A stretch of 64,000 bases of DNA, from NCBI GenBank assembly GCA_030063045.1, contig JAQSEB010000124.1, positions 992,001 to 1,056,000 of the forward strand. Reading direction: 5' to 3'. A program made the translations under genes and the position numbers. The notes under the pieces are model-generated. The model saw only the letters and a program-made list of their open reading frames with translations, was not told where the DNA came from and made no database searches. The DNA is from Pratylenchus scribneri (taxonomy: Eukaryota; Nematoda; Chromadorea; Rhabditida; Pratylenchidae). Of the stretch, positions 44,697 through 60,977 are shown piece after piece; positions within the stretch are counted from its first letter, which is position 1, and each line of letters starts with the position of its first letter.

Positions 44697-47459
44697 TTAA
44701 AATATTTTTATGGATATTACGCCTAAAACATAGGCAGAAACACATTTGCTGGTCGATGTTGGCCTCATCCAATTGGGAATCAATGAATTCTGCTGTTGAT
44801 GCTGATCATCACCTCCTTCATTTTGTGGTTTATTTTGATGTTCGGCATATTGGGGAAGCAACAAAATGGATGCGCAGAAAAGGAAGGAGACAATGGCAAG
44901 CCAATAAAAATTTGGTGAATTTGGATGCCGATGCTGGTGATGATCCTGTTGTGAATTTGATGATTTAATTAATTTTAGATTACTAATTATTTTTATTATA
45001 GAATATAGAGATTAATTGCAAATAAGCAAAATGTCCCAATTGTAAAACATTTTTTGGCGAACATTTTCCGGAAAGGGAAAACACAATTGTAAAACATTTT
45101 TGGCGAACATTTTCCGGAAAGGAAAAACAATTGTAAAACATTTTTGGCGAACATTTCCCGAAAAGGAAAAACAATTGTAAAACATTTTTGGCGAATATCT
45201 TCCGAAAAGGAAAAACAATTGTAAAACATTTTTGGCGAACATTTTCCGAAAAGGAAAAACAATTGTAAAACATTTTTGGCGAATATCTTCCGAAAAGGAA
45301 AAACAATTGTAAAACATTTTTTGGCGAACATTTTCCGGAAAGGAAAAAAACAATTGTAAAACATTTTTTGGCGAACATTTTCCGGAAAGGAAAAACAATT
45401 GTAAAACATTTTTGGCGAACATTTTCCGGAAAGGAAAAAAACAATTGTAAAACATTTTTTGGCGAACATTTTCCGGAAAGGAAAAACAATTGTAAAACAT
45501 TTTTGGCGAACATTTTCCGAAAAGGAAAAACAATTGTAAAACATTTTTGGCGAATATCTTCCGAAAAGGAAAAACAATTGTAAAACATTTTTGGCGAACA
45601 TTTTCCGAAAAGGAAAAACAATTGTAAAACATTTTTGGCGAACATTTTCCGAAAAGGAAAAACAACTGTAAAACATTTTTGGCGAACATTTTCCGGAAAG
45701 GAAAAAAACAATTGTAAAACATTTTTTGGCGAACATTTTCCGGAAAGGAAAAACAATTGTAAAACATTTTTGGCGAATATCTTCCGAAAAGGAAAAACAA
45801 TTGTAAAACATTTTTGGCGAACATTTCCCGAAAAGGAAAAACAATTGTAAAACATTTTTGGCGAATATCTTCCGAAAAGGAAAAACAATTGTAAAACATT
45901 TTTGGCGAACATTTTCCGAAAAGGAAAAACAATTGTAAAACATTTTTGGCGAATATCTTCCGAAAAGGAAAAACAATTGTAAAACATTTTTTGGCGAACA
46001 TTTTCCGGAAAGGAAAAAAACAATTGTAAAACATTTTTTGGCGAACATTTTCCGGAAAGGAAAAACAATTGTAAAACATTTTTGGCGAACATTTTCCGGA
46101 AAGGAAAAAAACAATTGTAAAACATTTTTTGGCGAACATTTTCCGGAAAGGAAAAACAATTGTAAAACATTTTTGGCGAACATTTTCCGAAAAGGAAAAA
46201 CAATTGTAAAACATTTTTGGCGAATATCTTCCGAAAAGGAAAAACAATTGTAAAACATTTTTGGCGAACATTTTCCGAAAAGGAAAAACAATTGTAAAAC
46301 ATTTTTGGCGAACATTTTCCGAAAAGGAAAAACAACTGTAAAACATTTTTGGCGAACATTTTCCGGAAAGGAAAAAAACAATTGTAAAACATTTTTTGGC
46401 GAACATTTTCCGGAAAGGAAAAACAATTGTAAAACATTTTTGGCGAACATTTTCCGGAAAGATAACAAAATTCTATCAACCATTTTGGTTCCCCCAATAT
46501 TAATTTTAGAAAAACATACAATCCTTGAAGGGTGACTTCTTTGTTGTAAAGTTTTGGATTTGGATAAATTGCTCGTCGATTGCTGTTGCTGATCATCATC
46601 GGCAAATTCCATCAATCTTTGTTGGGATTGGGGGCGAAAAGCAGCATTTTTGACAACATTCAATGCCAATTCCTTTTGACCACATGGATACTGTAAATGA
46701 GAGTTTTGAAAATGGAAATATTTAATTTTAAATTACCGTATGTTCATCATCATTTGCTCGGTAAATTTCAATCCTCAAAAAATTACTCTCCACATTCATT
46801 GGATTTTTATGCCTTATTGTTCTGTGAAAATTGTCCATTTCTATGATTATAATTTAGAATTTATTACGTGTCTAAATAGCATCCTTGTTTTATTAATCCT
46901 TTTGTGTAGCCAACCGTATATTTCGATGGAGCATTGCAAAGAACTTAAAATAGACAAAATGATTGGCAAATAATAATTAAAGGTAACTTTTGAATCGAAT
47001 TGGCCAAGGATATGGGTTAAATATTGTGATTAGACTTTTGTGAGTTTCCGGTTTACCTGAATTTAAAAATTGTGATATCAATAATGAAAAAATTTTTTTT
47101 AATTTTTGGGTGAAATGAATTCTTTGCATTCTATCTCATTCGAATTTTGGCATTAAATTTAGCAAATTTTGTACCATTTTATAGTCCAATGGTAAAAGAA
47201 TCCAAATCTTATAACAAAAAAGGCCATGGAATTTTTTGTTTTTTGCCTTCAAATTTTTGGCTAATTAGGCCTCTGATTTAAGAAGTTTATGCAAAAATCC
47301 GTGTAGGTATACTTTTTTCCCTCAAATAAATTCCTCAAGGCAATAAAACGAACCTATGATGAAATCAACCTCGCCTTAATAAAAAATTGGTTATTGAATT
47401 TTTAGTGAATATGGCAAACTTGGATGGACGAAAACAGGCAACGGATCATTCATATCCAT
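44697..47459 (-). CDS. MOSPD1/MOSPD3-type MSP-domain membrane protein
   Basis: Minus-strand exons chain in phase. The start MDMNDPLPVFVHPSEVDFII leads into KPETHKSLITIFNPYPWPIR, FKILCNAPSKYTVGYTKG, a DTTIRHKNP block and NFLRIEIYRANDDEHTYPCG. This order (PVFV-P-E, THK, NPY, FK-LC, PxKY, IRH, FR-E) matches the MSP domain of vertebrate MOSPD1. After a Gln/Ser-rich linker comes a hydrophobic segment WLAIVSFLFCASILLLP, then NSLIPNWMRP and SAYVLGVISI, like the two-pass C-terminus of MOSPD1/3. MSP/MOSPD proteins are ER-anchored contact-site or secretory-pathway proteins. The exon ending SHPSRI (GT donor at about 46523) joins DHHQHRHPN at 44968 in phase 0, so the 44-bp satellite lies entirely in that intron. 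Confidence 0.8.
45035..46470. repeat. 44-bp satellite array with 670-bp higher-order repeat
   Basis: About 32 units of AACAATTGTAAAACATTTTT followed by GGCGAACATTTTCCGAAAAG and GAAA, with 45- and 47-bp variants and a GAATATCTTCC subtype. The arrangement of subtypes from about 45300 recurs exactly 670 bp later (for example the unique AACAACTG unit at 45661 and 46331), so a 15-unit block was duplicated. The unit lacks TTA, CTA and TCA, so all three minus-strand frames stay open for over 1.4 kb; these frames are a by-product and not proteins. The array lies in an intron of the MOSPD-like gene. Confidence 0.95.
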
Positions 47460-48751
47460 CTAATAAATTAATTAAAAATTTAAAATATATAAATATTCAA
47501 AATATAAAGCGAAAAAAATCGCAAATGTATTTCTGTAAATTAAAAAATCCGCAATTAATTTATTTATGAGGCAAACAAAAAATATATTAAAAAAATTCAT
47601 AACAAATGTGTGCAAAAAATGAAGACGTGGGGAGAGGGACTGATCAAATCATCAACAAAAAGTACAACAAACAAAGTTCCAATCTTCTTCCATGCAAAAT
47701 AATAGGAGAATGACATTGTAAATCATCATAAATTAAATGCATTATTAATAATCAAAATCCTAATTCCTATTATTTTCCTTCTTTTTGCTGGCTTTTTGTT
47801 CCATATTCCATTCCAACATTTCTTCCACCACTCTCCTCTTCGCCTTCATCAAAATCATTCATCATTTCATTTCACCATCATCATCCATCATACGCCATTT
47901 GGTCGCCGATTTCAGTGTATTTTTATGGGAGATTAATTAAATTGGATTAAAAAATTATAGAAAAGTGAGAGAAATAAATTTGATAAATGGATGTTGGATG
48001 TTCAAAGGATTGGTTCGGAATTTCTTATAAAAATATTAATTGGGGCATTTTACGAAAATAGAGGAATTTAATTTAACAATGTTGGTGGATGGATGAATGA
48101 ATGGATTTGAGATATAAAAAATCGAGACCGGCAGTAACATCAAAATTCCACAGACATATAAAAATGAATAATAATAATTTGCACACATATTATTATGATT
48201 GATTGATTGATTGGATTAATGGATAATTAGTAATTAATTAAATGTTGAAAATTAGATAATTATATTACGGTATGGAAAGGGGGAATTGTTGCCAATTGGT
48301 TTGCCTCAAATTTTAGATAGATAGGAGGAGGAAATTGGGGGCAATCTCGGATAAAATATAAGCAAATTAAATTCAAGAAAAAATAAATTATCCAGAGGAT
48401 TGCATCAAAATAAAAACATTCAAGTCAATAATAAAGAAGGGTGGATTGGATTTGGATTCATTTGTTTTGTGCGAAGATTTACTTAAAAATTGAATGGAAG
48501 TCTAATTTTAATTTTGGAGAAAACACTAAAACATTTAGCAAAATATCAATAAATCATGAAGGGAACAGAATGGATGCATATTTATTTAAATAATTATTTA
48601 GAATAATAAAGAGTGACATATTAAAAAAATAAATTCAAAATAAATGAATGGAGGGGTGCATGGGTGCATATTTTGGTGCATCGAATTTTGTGGTCCTCAT
48701 AAAATTGTTCATAGTCCATCATCCACACAGAATTTTGCTCGCATTCACACA
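47460..48751. other. Non-coding stretch between the MOSPD-like gene and laf-1
   Basis: AT-rich sequence holding the promoter of the MOSPD-like gene and the 3' flank of laf-1. One weak minus-strand acidic frame near 47800 (MNDFDEGEEESGG) has no support. No RNA gene or repeat with clear ends seen. Confidence 0.4.
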
Positions 48752-52877
<4,126 letters not shown>

Positions 52878-53683
52878 AAGTAAATGAATTATATTATTTG
52901 AGACTTTAGCTGAATGATATTTGGATTAAGAAAATTGAATTTTGATTGGTATTGAACAAATTTTTCTCAGGATATTTGGATTAAGAAAATTGAATTTTGA
53001 TTGGTATTGAATTGAACAAATTTTTCTCAGATTAAAATCAATCAATCCATTTTAGTGTCCATGTCCATCCATTTTTCTTTATAGCTTTTTGCTTTTAGCA
53101 CTTTGAGATTTGAGTTTTGACCACTACTCTACTATTTGCATTTTGCATAAAATCAATTTTACACAAAATTTGTGTAATCTTCTAGTTCTCTTGTTTTATA
53201 AAAAGAAAGGACAGACATAAGTTTAACAAGAGCTACTGCATTCTGCATATTAGAAGAAAGGAATTAATTAATCAATCGATCATCAACTTCATCATAAGTT
53301 AAATCAGTTTTTACTTTTTAAAAAGCTAGGTAATTTTCTTTCTCCGAAAAGTGCGCATATCTTGTTTCTGGATAAAAAAACATCACACTTTTTTTTAGTT
53401 TTGTACACAACTCCAAATATTGAAAATCTTTTTTTGAAAATCATTTTTTTTCCATTAAAAATTGAACTTTCGTCGACTCCCGATAGCAATCACCCCAGCC
53501 CAGAGCCCACACTCAAATATTTACTTTTCTCTTATCGAACACTAAATAATAATAATCTGCCACTGGTAGTTCCTAATTCAACAATTACAATTTCATTTGA
53601 TTATTTATTGTTTACATTCTATTTATTTCATTCATTTTCACATGAATTTTTAGAAAATTAAATCAATTAAAGCAGACGCAAAT
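52878..53683. promoter_or_regulatory. Divergent promoter region between laf-1 and pfk, with a tandem duplication
   Basis: The 806-bp space separates two divergent housekeeping genes. Directly upstream of laf-1 a block is duplicated in tandem: 52916-52970 and 52971-53030, each starting GATATTTGGATTAAGAAAAT and ending ACAAATTTTTCTCAG; the second has five extra bases. The function of the block is unknown; it could carry a shared regulatory site. Confidence 0.6.
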
Positions 53684-56600
53684 ATGAGAACAGCAGATGA
53701 ACCAACACTCGGGAATATTGAAGAACCGTGTCAACAACAAATTGCAGCAATTTCATCACAACTTGGTGCTCTTGAGGGACAGGATTCGCATAAGCCAGGT
53801 TGTTCAATCTATTGATGCGATAAAAATGTCTAAATTAAGGATGTTTTGCCGGAAGATCAATGGCCGTATTTACAAGTGGTGGCGACTCATGCGGTATGAA
53901 CAGTGCCGTGCGTGCAGTGGTTCGAACTGGACTCTACTTCGGATGCCGAGTATACATGATCAATGAAGGATACCAGGGAATGGTGGATGGCGAAGAAAAT
54001 ATTGTGCCAGCCGAATGGAATTCCGTGTCCGATATAATCCAGCGCGGTGGTACAATAATTGGCTCGGCCCGTTGCCAAGAGTTCAGGGAGCATTCAGGAC
54101 AACTTAAGGTTTTTTCAATATTCTCATCAGAAATGTTTCAATTTATCTTCTTTAATAGGCTTGCAAAAATCTCATCAAAAAGTGCATCACCCATTTGGTT
54201 TGCATTGGAGGCGATGGTTCACTGACGGGGGCAAATATCTTCCGACAGGAATGGCCGGTAAAAACTAAAAAGGCTTTTTTTGGATAATAAAAATTTAAGG
54301 GGCTGGTGCGAGAATTGTTGGAAAAAGGCGAAATTACCGAAGAGCAGGCCAAGGATTGTGGCAATATTCAGGTTTAATTTAAAAGGAAAAGAAAAATCAT
54401 AGCTAAAAATTATAGATTGTTGGTCTCGTTGGCACAATTGACAATGATTTTTGCGGCACTGATATGACCATCGGAACGGACACAGCTCTTCAACGCATTG
54501 TTGAAGTAAGTAATAGCTATGAGAATGCAAAACCGTGAATTTTTGCAGGCAATCGATGCGGTCGTCACTACAGCACAAAGTCATCAGCGCGCATTCATCA
54601 TCGAAGTTATGGGCCGACATTGCGGATATTTGGCATTGGTGGCTGCATTGGCGACCGAGGCTGATTTCTGCTTCATCCCTGAATGGCCACAGCCGGAGAA
54701 TTGGGAAGAAGTAAGCAGAAAAATAAACTACAAAAATAATTATCTTCAGGTCCTCTGTCAAAAATTGGAAAATTCTCGTCGACTCAACCAACGCTTAAAC
54801 ATCATGATTGTGGCCGAGGGAGCGATCGATAGAAAGCGCAATCCAATCACCAGCGATATTGTAAGGAATTTTAGCACATTTTGATCATCATTCGTAATTT
54901 AAGGTTGTGCAAGCGGTCAAAAATCGACTCGGCTATGATACTCGTGTCACTGTGCTTGGCCATGTCCAACGGGGAGGCAATCCCTCGGCTTTTGACCGGC
55001 TCCTTGGCTGTCGAATGGGTGCGGAGGCAACACTCACACTAATGCAAATGACGCCAGAATCGGTTTCAGTTTTAAAAAACATTAAAAATAGAATTTGGAT
55101 GAAGTAAAATGAGAATGAGGAGGTTGACAACACTAGCTCTCATACATGGGCAAGGGGGGGGGATCACTTGGACCATTGCGAAGTGGGGGGAGGGTCCAAA
55201 AAAATTTTTTGCGAAGTCCCTTTTTTGTATTTTGCGCCGCAGGCGAAAATTTTGTCCAAAAATTGCCGCGCAATGGGCAAAAAATAGACTTCGCAAAGGA
55301 AAATTTGGCCAAAAATGGCCGCGCAGCGAAAATTTTGGGTCAAAATTGCCTCTGCGACTTCGCACCCCCTACCCCTAACACCCACTTCGCACCTTCATCA
55401 CCCCCCCCCCCCCCCCCCGGTACCCGCCCCCGATTGCGGCGTGGTGGGGGGGGGGGGGGGGGGATGACCACCCCCCTTGCCCATGTGTGTAAGCTCTTTA
55501 GAACAAAAGTTCTTTTAGTAAGATTACTCTATTTAGTCTAGAAATGTAATGCAGAATGCATAAAAATACATAGAAGTGACAACCTAGTCCGAAAATAAAA
55601 TATTGGACTCTGAGAGGGTTCGAACCCGAGATCTAAATTTGCAAAAGTTAAAGGTCTAATCTCTAGGTCGGAACTCGGAAATTTATTTTGATTAAAATAA
55701 AAATATTTTTTTCCAGGAACCTTCGGTGATCTCAATTGACGGGAATCAAATGTTTCGAGTCCCACTGATGGAATGTGTCAGTAGAACACAAGAAGTTTGT
55801 CCAAAATTATTTTTCAAATTAAATCTCAATGTTTTCAGGTCCAAAAGGCCATGGACAGGTCTGAATTCGATACGGCCGTCCAGCTGAGGGGTCGCAGCTT
55901 TCAACGCAATTTGGCCACATATCGCCTCCTAACAAAATTGCATACGCCCATGGAAAAGGACAACCTCTCTGGTGGTCATACCTACAATGTTGCAGTCATG
56001 AATGTTGGCGCTCCGGCTGGAGGTAATCAAATCTTCCTAAATTCGGCACTAATGGAATTTGTCTCCTACGAGAGAAAGGATGATGATGATAATGAGAAGA
56101 TATATCTTCTTCGTCATTCTTATTATCTTCTTCTTCATCAACATCATCCCTTCCCTCGTAGGGACAAACTTCATTAATACCCGAAATTTATTTATAATTT
56201 TCACATTTAATTTACAATATTTTCAACAGGAATGAATGCCGCTGTCCGCGCTTTCGTCCGAATGGCCCTGTACCATCGTTGCAAAGTGTTCGGCGTGCAT
56301 AACAGTTTCGAAGGATTCGCCGATGGCCAAATTGAGGAACTTAAATGGGAATCAGTGATTGGTTGGGCAATGCAAGGCGGTTCCAAATTGGGCACCCAAA
56401 AACAACGTCCCGATAAGCCCACTGATCTGATGGGCAAAGTCGCCGATCAATTGAGGAAGCGCAACATTCAGGCATTGCTTATTGTTGGCGGATTTGAGGT
56501 TGCCAAAAAATATTTTTATAAATATTTTTGTTAACTTTTTTAGGCATTCCATTCGGCTCTGATCATTTCTAAAAACCGTGATAAATACCCGGAATTTAAA

Positions 56601-57608
56601 ATCCCGTGAGTTTACTTTATATAATATTCATATAATATTCATATTTTAAAGGATTTGCGTAATTCCATGCACAATCAGCAACAATGTGCCGGGCACTTCC
56701 CTTTCGCTTGGATCGGACACGGCTGTGAACGAAATTTGCAAAATGGTCGACAACATCAAGCAATCGGCAAATGGCACAAAACGCCGGGTTTTCCTCATCG
56801 AAACAATGGGCGGTCATTGTGGCTATTTGGCAACGGTGGCAGCAATTGCCACCGGCGCAGACAATGCCTACATTTTTGAGGAGAAATTCACAGTGGATGG
56901 TAAGTTATTGATTGTGGGGTAAAAATCAATAATATTGATTAAGATATCAAGGAAGACGTCAAAGTGATCATTGAGAAAATGAAGAAAGGTGTTCAACGCT
57001 ATTTGATCGTCCAATGTGAATGCGCCAGCCATAACTATGACACCACATTCGTCCAAAAGTTGTTCAGCGAGGAGGGCAAAGGCGAAGTAATTCAATTAAT
57101 CAATTTTCTGATAATATTCATTTTTTGTTTCAGTTTTCTACCCGCATTAATGTGCTTGGCCATGCACAACAGGGAGGAAATCCCACGCCGTTCGACCGAA
57201 ATATGGGAACAAAATTTGGAGTCCGGGCATTGGAATATTTGTTGGAGGTTTCCATTTGAGGAAATATTTAATAAAATTGGCCAAAATTTTAGCAGGTCAA
57301 ACGAAATGTGGATACGGGCAACAACACTGACACGACGGCTGCACTTTTGGGTGGGTTTGATGACATTTTTGTATTTTTATATAAATCCAAAAATATTCAT
57401 CATAGGAATCATCGATCGCCGCGTGATGTTCACTCCATTGGAGGAATTGGCTGCACAAACTGACTTTGACCATCGACTTCCAACAACTCAATGGTGGCTG
57501 AAAATTCGTCCATTGCTGCGCATTTTGGCCAAGCATCGAGCTTCGTATGTGCCCAGTTCGGAGGCATTGGGATTGAATGAAGAATCACCGTCGGAGGCTG
57601 TTCTCTAA
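53684..57608 (+). CDS. pfk-1: ATP-dependent 6-phosphofructokinase
   Basis: The start [16 protein letters not shown] is joined by a short intron to [20 protein letters not shown]. The N-terminal half has the catalytic elements [44 protein letters not shown] and [18 protein letters not shown]. The C-terminal half repeats the fold: [59 protein letters not shown] and [19 protein letters not shown]. This duplicated layout, with IDND kept only in the first half and ISNN in the second, is typical of eukaryotic PFK, where the C-half holds allosteric sites. It catalyses fructose-6-phosphate to fructose-1,6-bisphosphate in glycolysis. The intron near 55070-55716 is enlarged by an inserted element. Confidence 0.95.
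55141..55489. mobile_element. Short inverted-repeat element with G/C homopolymers in a pfk intron
   Basis: Left end CATACATGGGCAAGGGGGG and right end CCCCCCTTGCCCATGTGTG are inverted. The flanks CTAGCTCT and TAAGCTCT agree at the last six bases, suggesting an 8-bp duplication with changes. Inside are a C-run and a G-run of about 18 bases each and repeated TTGCGAAG/CTTCGCA words. Non-coding. A tRNA-like B box (GGGTTCGAACCC on the minus strand) lies just downstream near 55618, without a complete cloverleaf. Confidence 0.65.
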
Positions 57609-58019
57609 TTCAACGAAAATAGGCAACAAACATTCAATAGAAGAAGAAAATCAGAAATTTTAATCAATATTATAAATAAATAAATCAATAAATCCAGTGT
57701 TTTACCTATATCTCAATTTCTTCGTGTAGCAATTTGACCTTCATCCGAATGACTATAATTTACTTATTTTTGGATATATTTCATCATCATTAATTAATTT
57801 GAATAAAGCATAGAATTATTATGTGTGTAATTTTATTAATTTGTGAATGATTTTAATTCAATCATAAAAATATTTTGAAGATTTTTAATTACCAAACATT
57901 CTCATAATCAGGCTGCCGTTTGCTTTTCATAAATTGCAAATCGCAATAAATAATTAATAAAAAAATTCTCTTCTATATTTTAAGAAAATTTAGAATTAAA
58001 AATTATTTTGCGATTAAAA
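57609..58019. other. Intergenic stretch between pfk and the disrupted gene
   Basis: AT-rich spacer with AATAAA-like signals soon after the pfk stop. Nothing else recognised. Confidence 0.4.
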
Positions 58020-58484
58020 ATGAGTGAACTCCAACAAAGTCCACCACAACTCCATAAAGACCTTCTATACACCATAGGCGAAAAATTGCTCGAAAGTATT
58101 CCCAATGGACCAAAACAAATTGATTTCCGCATTGCTATACAAATTTCATGGTTTTGCACTTTGATGTTTAAAAAATACATTTTCATTTTAAGTTTATTAA
58201 TGGTATGACTACCTGGACCATTATCTCACAATTTACCAAATTCAAGAGAATTCATTTCAACAATTTTTTTGGAGAAGAGAAAATCGAATTTTATAATAAT
58301 GACAACTTTGTTAGTTTATCTGACGATATATGCAAATAAGCACTTTTTGAAAATTTTTTCACAGTCATGAAATACACCAATCGATTCGTCTCGATGAGCC
58401 AAACACGATTCCGTTATTGGTTTAGCCTAAAACCCAAAAATAAAAAAGTTATAAACCAAAGAAATTGCGCAAAGGAAATACGGA

Positions 58485-58649
58485 TTGGAACTGCTCCGGT
58501 GGGCATTTCAGAGTGGACTCCTCCGTGTGCTCCGCCTCCGCGCGACCAGACGAGCTTGTGGCTCGCTTCGCTCGCCAAGGCTCGTCCAGTTCCCGCGCTT
58601 CGGCTACGCACACTCCGGAGTCCACTCTTACATTCCTCCGCAGTTCCAA
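58485..58649. mobile_element. GC-rich short inverted-repeat element
   Basis: Ends TTGGAACTGCTCCGG and CCTCCGCAGTTCCAA are inverted; further in, GAGTGGACTCCTCCGTGTGC pairs with GCACACTCCGGAGTCCACTC. The interior contains GGCTCGCTTCGCTCGCC, the same GCGAAGCG-type palindromic word as in the 1-2030 repeats. The GC content contrasts strongly with the surrounding DNA. No clear target duplication. Confidence 0.65.
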
Positions 58650-59325
58650 CACATTCCAGCGAGACTTAGAAAAAAATTTTCAAAAAGTGCTTAATTTCAT
58701 ATAGTGCCGTTTATCTCATATTTTTTATAAAAATAACTAATTTAGGATGATTCACAACTGGCGGAAGAATTTCGTGGGCCATACATTGTTCCAAAAGGAA
58801 TGCTGGAATATCTCATCGAAAATGGAAAACTCCGAGTCAATACAATTGAAATTGAAAATTTTTTTCCGGATGACCATTCAACTGACATCAAAGAATTGGG
58901 GGAAATGAATAGTTTGAAGGCTTTCTGCGCTCTTTTCCTTGGCAAACGTCAGTTATACAAATATTTAGTAATAATTTTCACAAATTTAGAAATTCAAATC
59001 CCAGATGGGCTGAACAATAATCTTATGGTCAAGAAATTCTGTGTTTATGAATCAATTGAGAGCATTCGTAATTTTTTTTATGAATAAAATTGACATTGAC
59101 AATTTTTTACAGAAAATAATTTGAAAACAATTTTGGCCATTGATGCGTTTGAACTGAAAATTTCCTACTACAAACATATCATGATCGATTGCAGCAGCCA
59201 ATATAAGAGGTAAAATATCATCTTTTCATATTGAATAATGTCTATCTATTTTAGCCCTATCATCGCCAATAATACGATCAAAATTACCATCAATTGTGAA
59301 TTCAATTTTCAATCCTCAAAAGAAG

Positions 59326-60512
59326 CGGAAAAGCTTAATTGCCTGTCTAAAGAGGCTGAATTTTGAGTCTAATTTTTCTCCTGTCTAAAGGGGCTGAATT
59401 TTGAGTCTAATTTTTCTCCTGTCTAAAGGGGCTGAATTTTGAGTCTAATTTGGAGGATTTTGAATTAAACTATATAAAAAGGTTTTTCGACATTCTGGGG
59501 TGTGCGGAAATCAAAAAGGAGGTGCGCAGGATATAGTCAGATATAGGAGGATTAAGGTGGATATAGGGGGATTAAGGTGGATATAGGAGGATTAAGGTGG
59601 ATATAGAGGGATTAAGCCCCGAAATTGAGGGGAAATGGCCTGGAGGGCCAGTGGACGGTCGGGGAAGGGTAACAAAGGCCCGGAATGTGCGCGGGATATA
59701 TGCGGATATAGGGGGATTAAGGTGGATTAAGCTTAGTTAGGGGCTAGGGATTAGGGTTATGGTTAGGGGCGGCATGGGATCTAGGGGTTTAGGGGTTCGG
59801 AGCACGTAGGATATAGTCAGATATAGGAGGATTAAGGTGGATATAGGGGGATTAAGCTTAGTTAGGGGCTAGGGATTAGGGTTATGGTTAGGGGCGGCAT
59901 GGGATCTAGGGATTTAGGGGTTCGGAGCACGTAGGATATAGTCAGATATAGGAGGATTAAGGTGGATATAGGGGGATTAAGCTTAGTTAGGGGCTAGGGA
60001 TTAGGGTTAGGGGTTCGGAGCATAGGATTCTCGCGAAGCCGGAAGCAAACAGCCAAACCAAGACTCACGACCATCCATTTCGAGGCTTAATCCGGCTTAA
60101 TCCCCTTAATCCACGTATATCCCCTTATATCCGGCCATATCCTACCCACTCTCAGGGCCTTCAGCCCATCTCCCGACCTTCCACTGGCCCTACGGACCAA
60201 TTTTCATCTATTTCGGGGCTTAATCCCCTTCCTTATATCCACCTTAATCCTCCTATATCCACCTTAATCCCCCTATATCCACCTTAATTTCTCTATATCC
60301 GGATTAATCCTGCGCACCTCCTTTTTGATTTCCGCACACCCCAGAATGTCGAAAAACCTTTTTATATAGTTTAATTCAAAATCCTCCAAATTAGACTCAA
60401 AATTCAGCCCCTTTAGACAGGAGAAAAATTAGACTCAAAATTCAGCCCCTTTAGACAGGAGAAAAATTAGACTCAAAATTCAGCCTCTTTAGACAGGCAA
60501 TTAAGCCCCACG
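59326..60512. mobile_element. Mutator-like foldback element with 10-bp target duplication
   Basis: The direct repeat TCAAAAGAAG lies at 59316-59325 and 60513-60522. Inside it, inverted ends of about 205 bp are nearly identical: both hold GGCTTAATTGCC- or AGCTTAATTGCC-type starts, three copies of CTGAATTTTGAGTCTAATTT, and GACATTCTGGGGTGTGCGG. The core has tandem blocks of about 125 bp with GATATAGGAGGATTAAGGTG and GCTAGGGATTAGGGTTATGG words. No transposase. Long inverted ends with a 9-11-bp duplication fit a non-autonomous Mutator-like element; the near-identity of the ends suggests recent insertion. It interrupts a coding exon. Confidence 0.88.
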
Positions 60513-60977
60513 TCAAAAGAAGTCGAGAAATTTGCCACCAATTTTGAGTCATTTTCTTCATTCCTTGTTCGGGTTTGCCCCAATCTCAACAATTTGCAAT
60601 TCAAAATTTCGTCATTATACCATTCCTTCAATTCTTCAATTGATGGATTCACCGAAAATTTGCATTACGCAATCAAAGCAATGGAAGCAGGCATTAAATC
60701 GATCAACATTGGCAATGAACATTTGCAAATTTCAATCGAACTGGAAGCCGAAGTCACTTCATTCATTTATGATGTAAGTTTTTTTTGCTAAAATTTAAAT
60801 ATTTAAAATAAATATTTGTTTTAGGGTCTTCCAATTCAAAGCCATGATTTATTCAAACTTGGCACTCCATTTTCTGTCGAAGACCTTGATTATTCTCGTT
60901 ACATTGCGCGTTCAATGGAATTTGTTGATGTTCGTGGCCGGATCCATAAATTGCTATTCACAATTTATGATTGGTGA

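Larger units (their letters stand above)
58020..60977 (+). pseudogene. Unrecognised nematode gene interrupted by a foldback transposon
   Basis: Coding pieces share one style and splice pattern: MSELQQSPPQLHKDLLYTIG at the start, then EEFRGPYIVPKGMLEYLI, DHSTDIKELGEMNSLKAF, LAIDAFELKISYYKHIM, ITINCEFNFQSSKEAEK, and after the insertion FATNFESFSSFLVRVCPNLN, YHSFNSSIDGFTENLHYAI and EDLDYSRYIARSMEFVDV, ending at TGA 60977. No domain is recognised with confidence; the alternating helix/strand feel and the N-terminal short helix recall large nematode F-box-like families, but that is a guess. The exon around 59316-60522 is split by a 1,187-bp element that introduces stops, so this allele should not make a full protein unless the element is excised. 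A second GC-rich element lies in the 5' part at 58485-58649. Exon borders in the 5' third are unclear. Confidence 0.6.

Noticed and set aside
44983..46669. Long overlapping minus-strand reading frames of about 460-560 codons
   Set aside because: They are produced by a 44-bp satellite that lacks reverse stop triplets; the same peptide words appear in all three frames.
55606..55675. tRNA-like sequence on the minus strand with B box GGGTTCGAACCC
   Set aside because: The acceptor stem does not pair and the D arm is not recognisable; at most a tRNA-derived fragment.
59700..60020. Telomere-like GGGATTAGGGTTAGGGG words
   Set aside because: They are internal tandem blocks of the foldback element and do not match the nematode TTAGGC telomere repeat.
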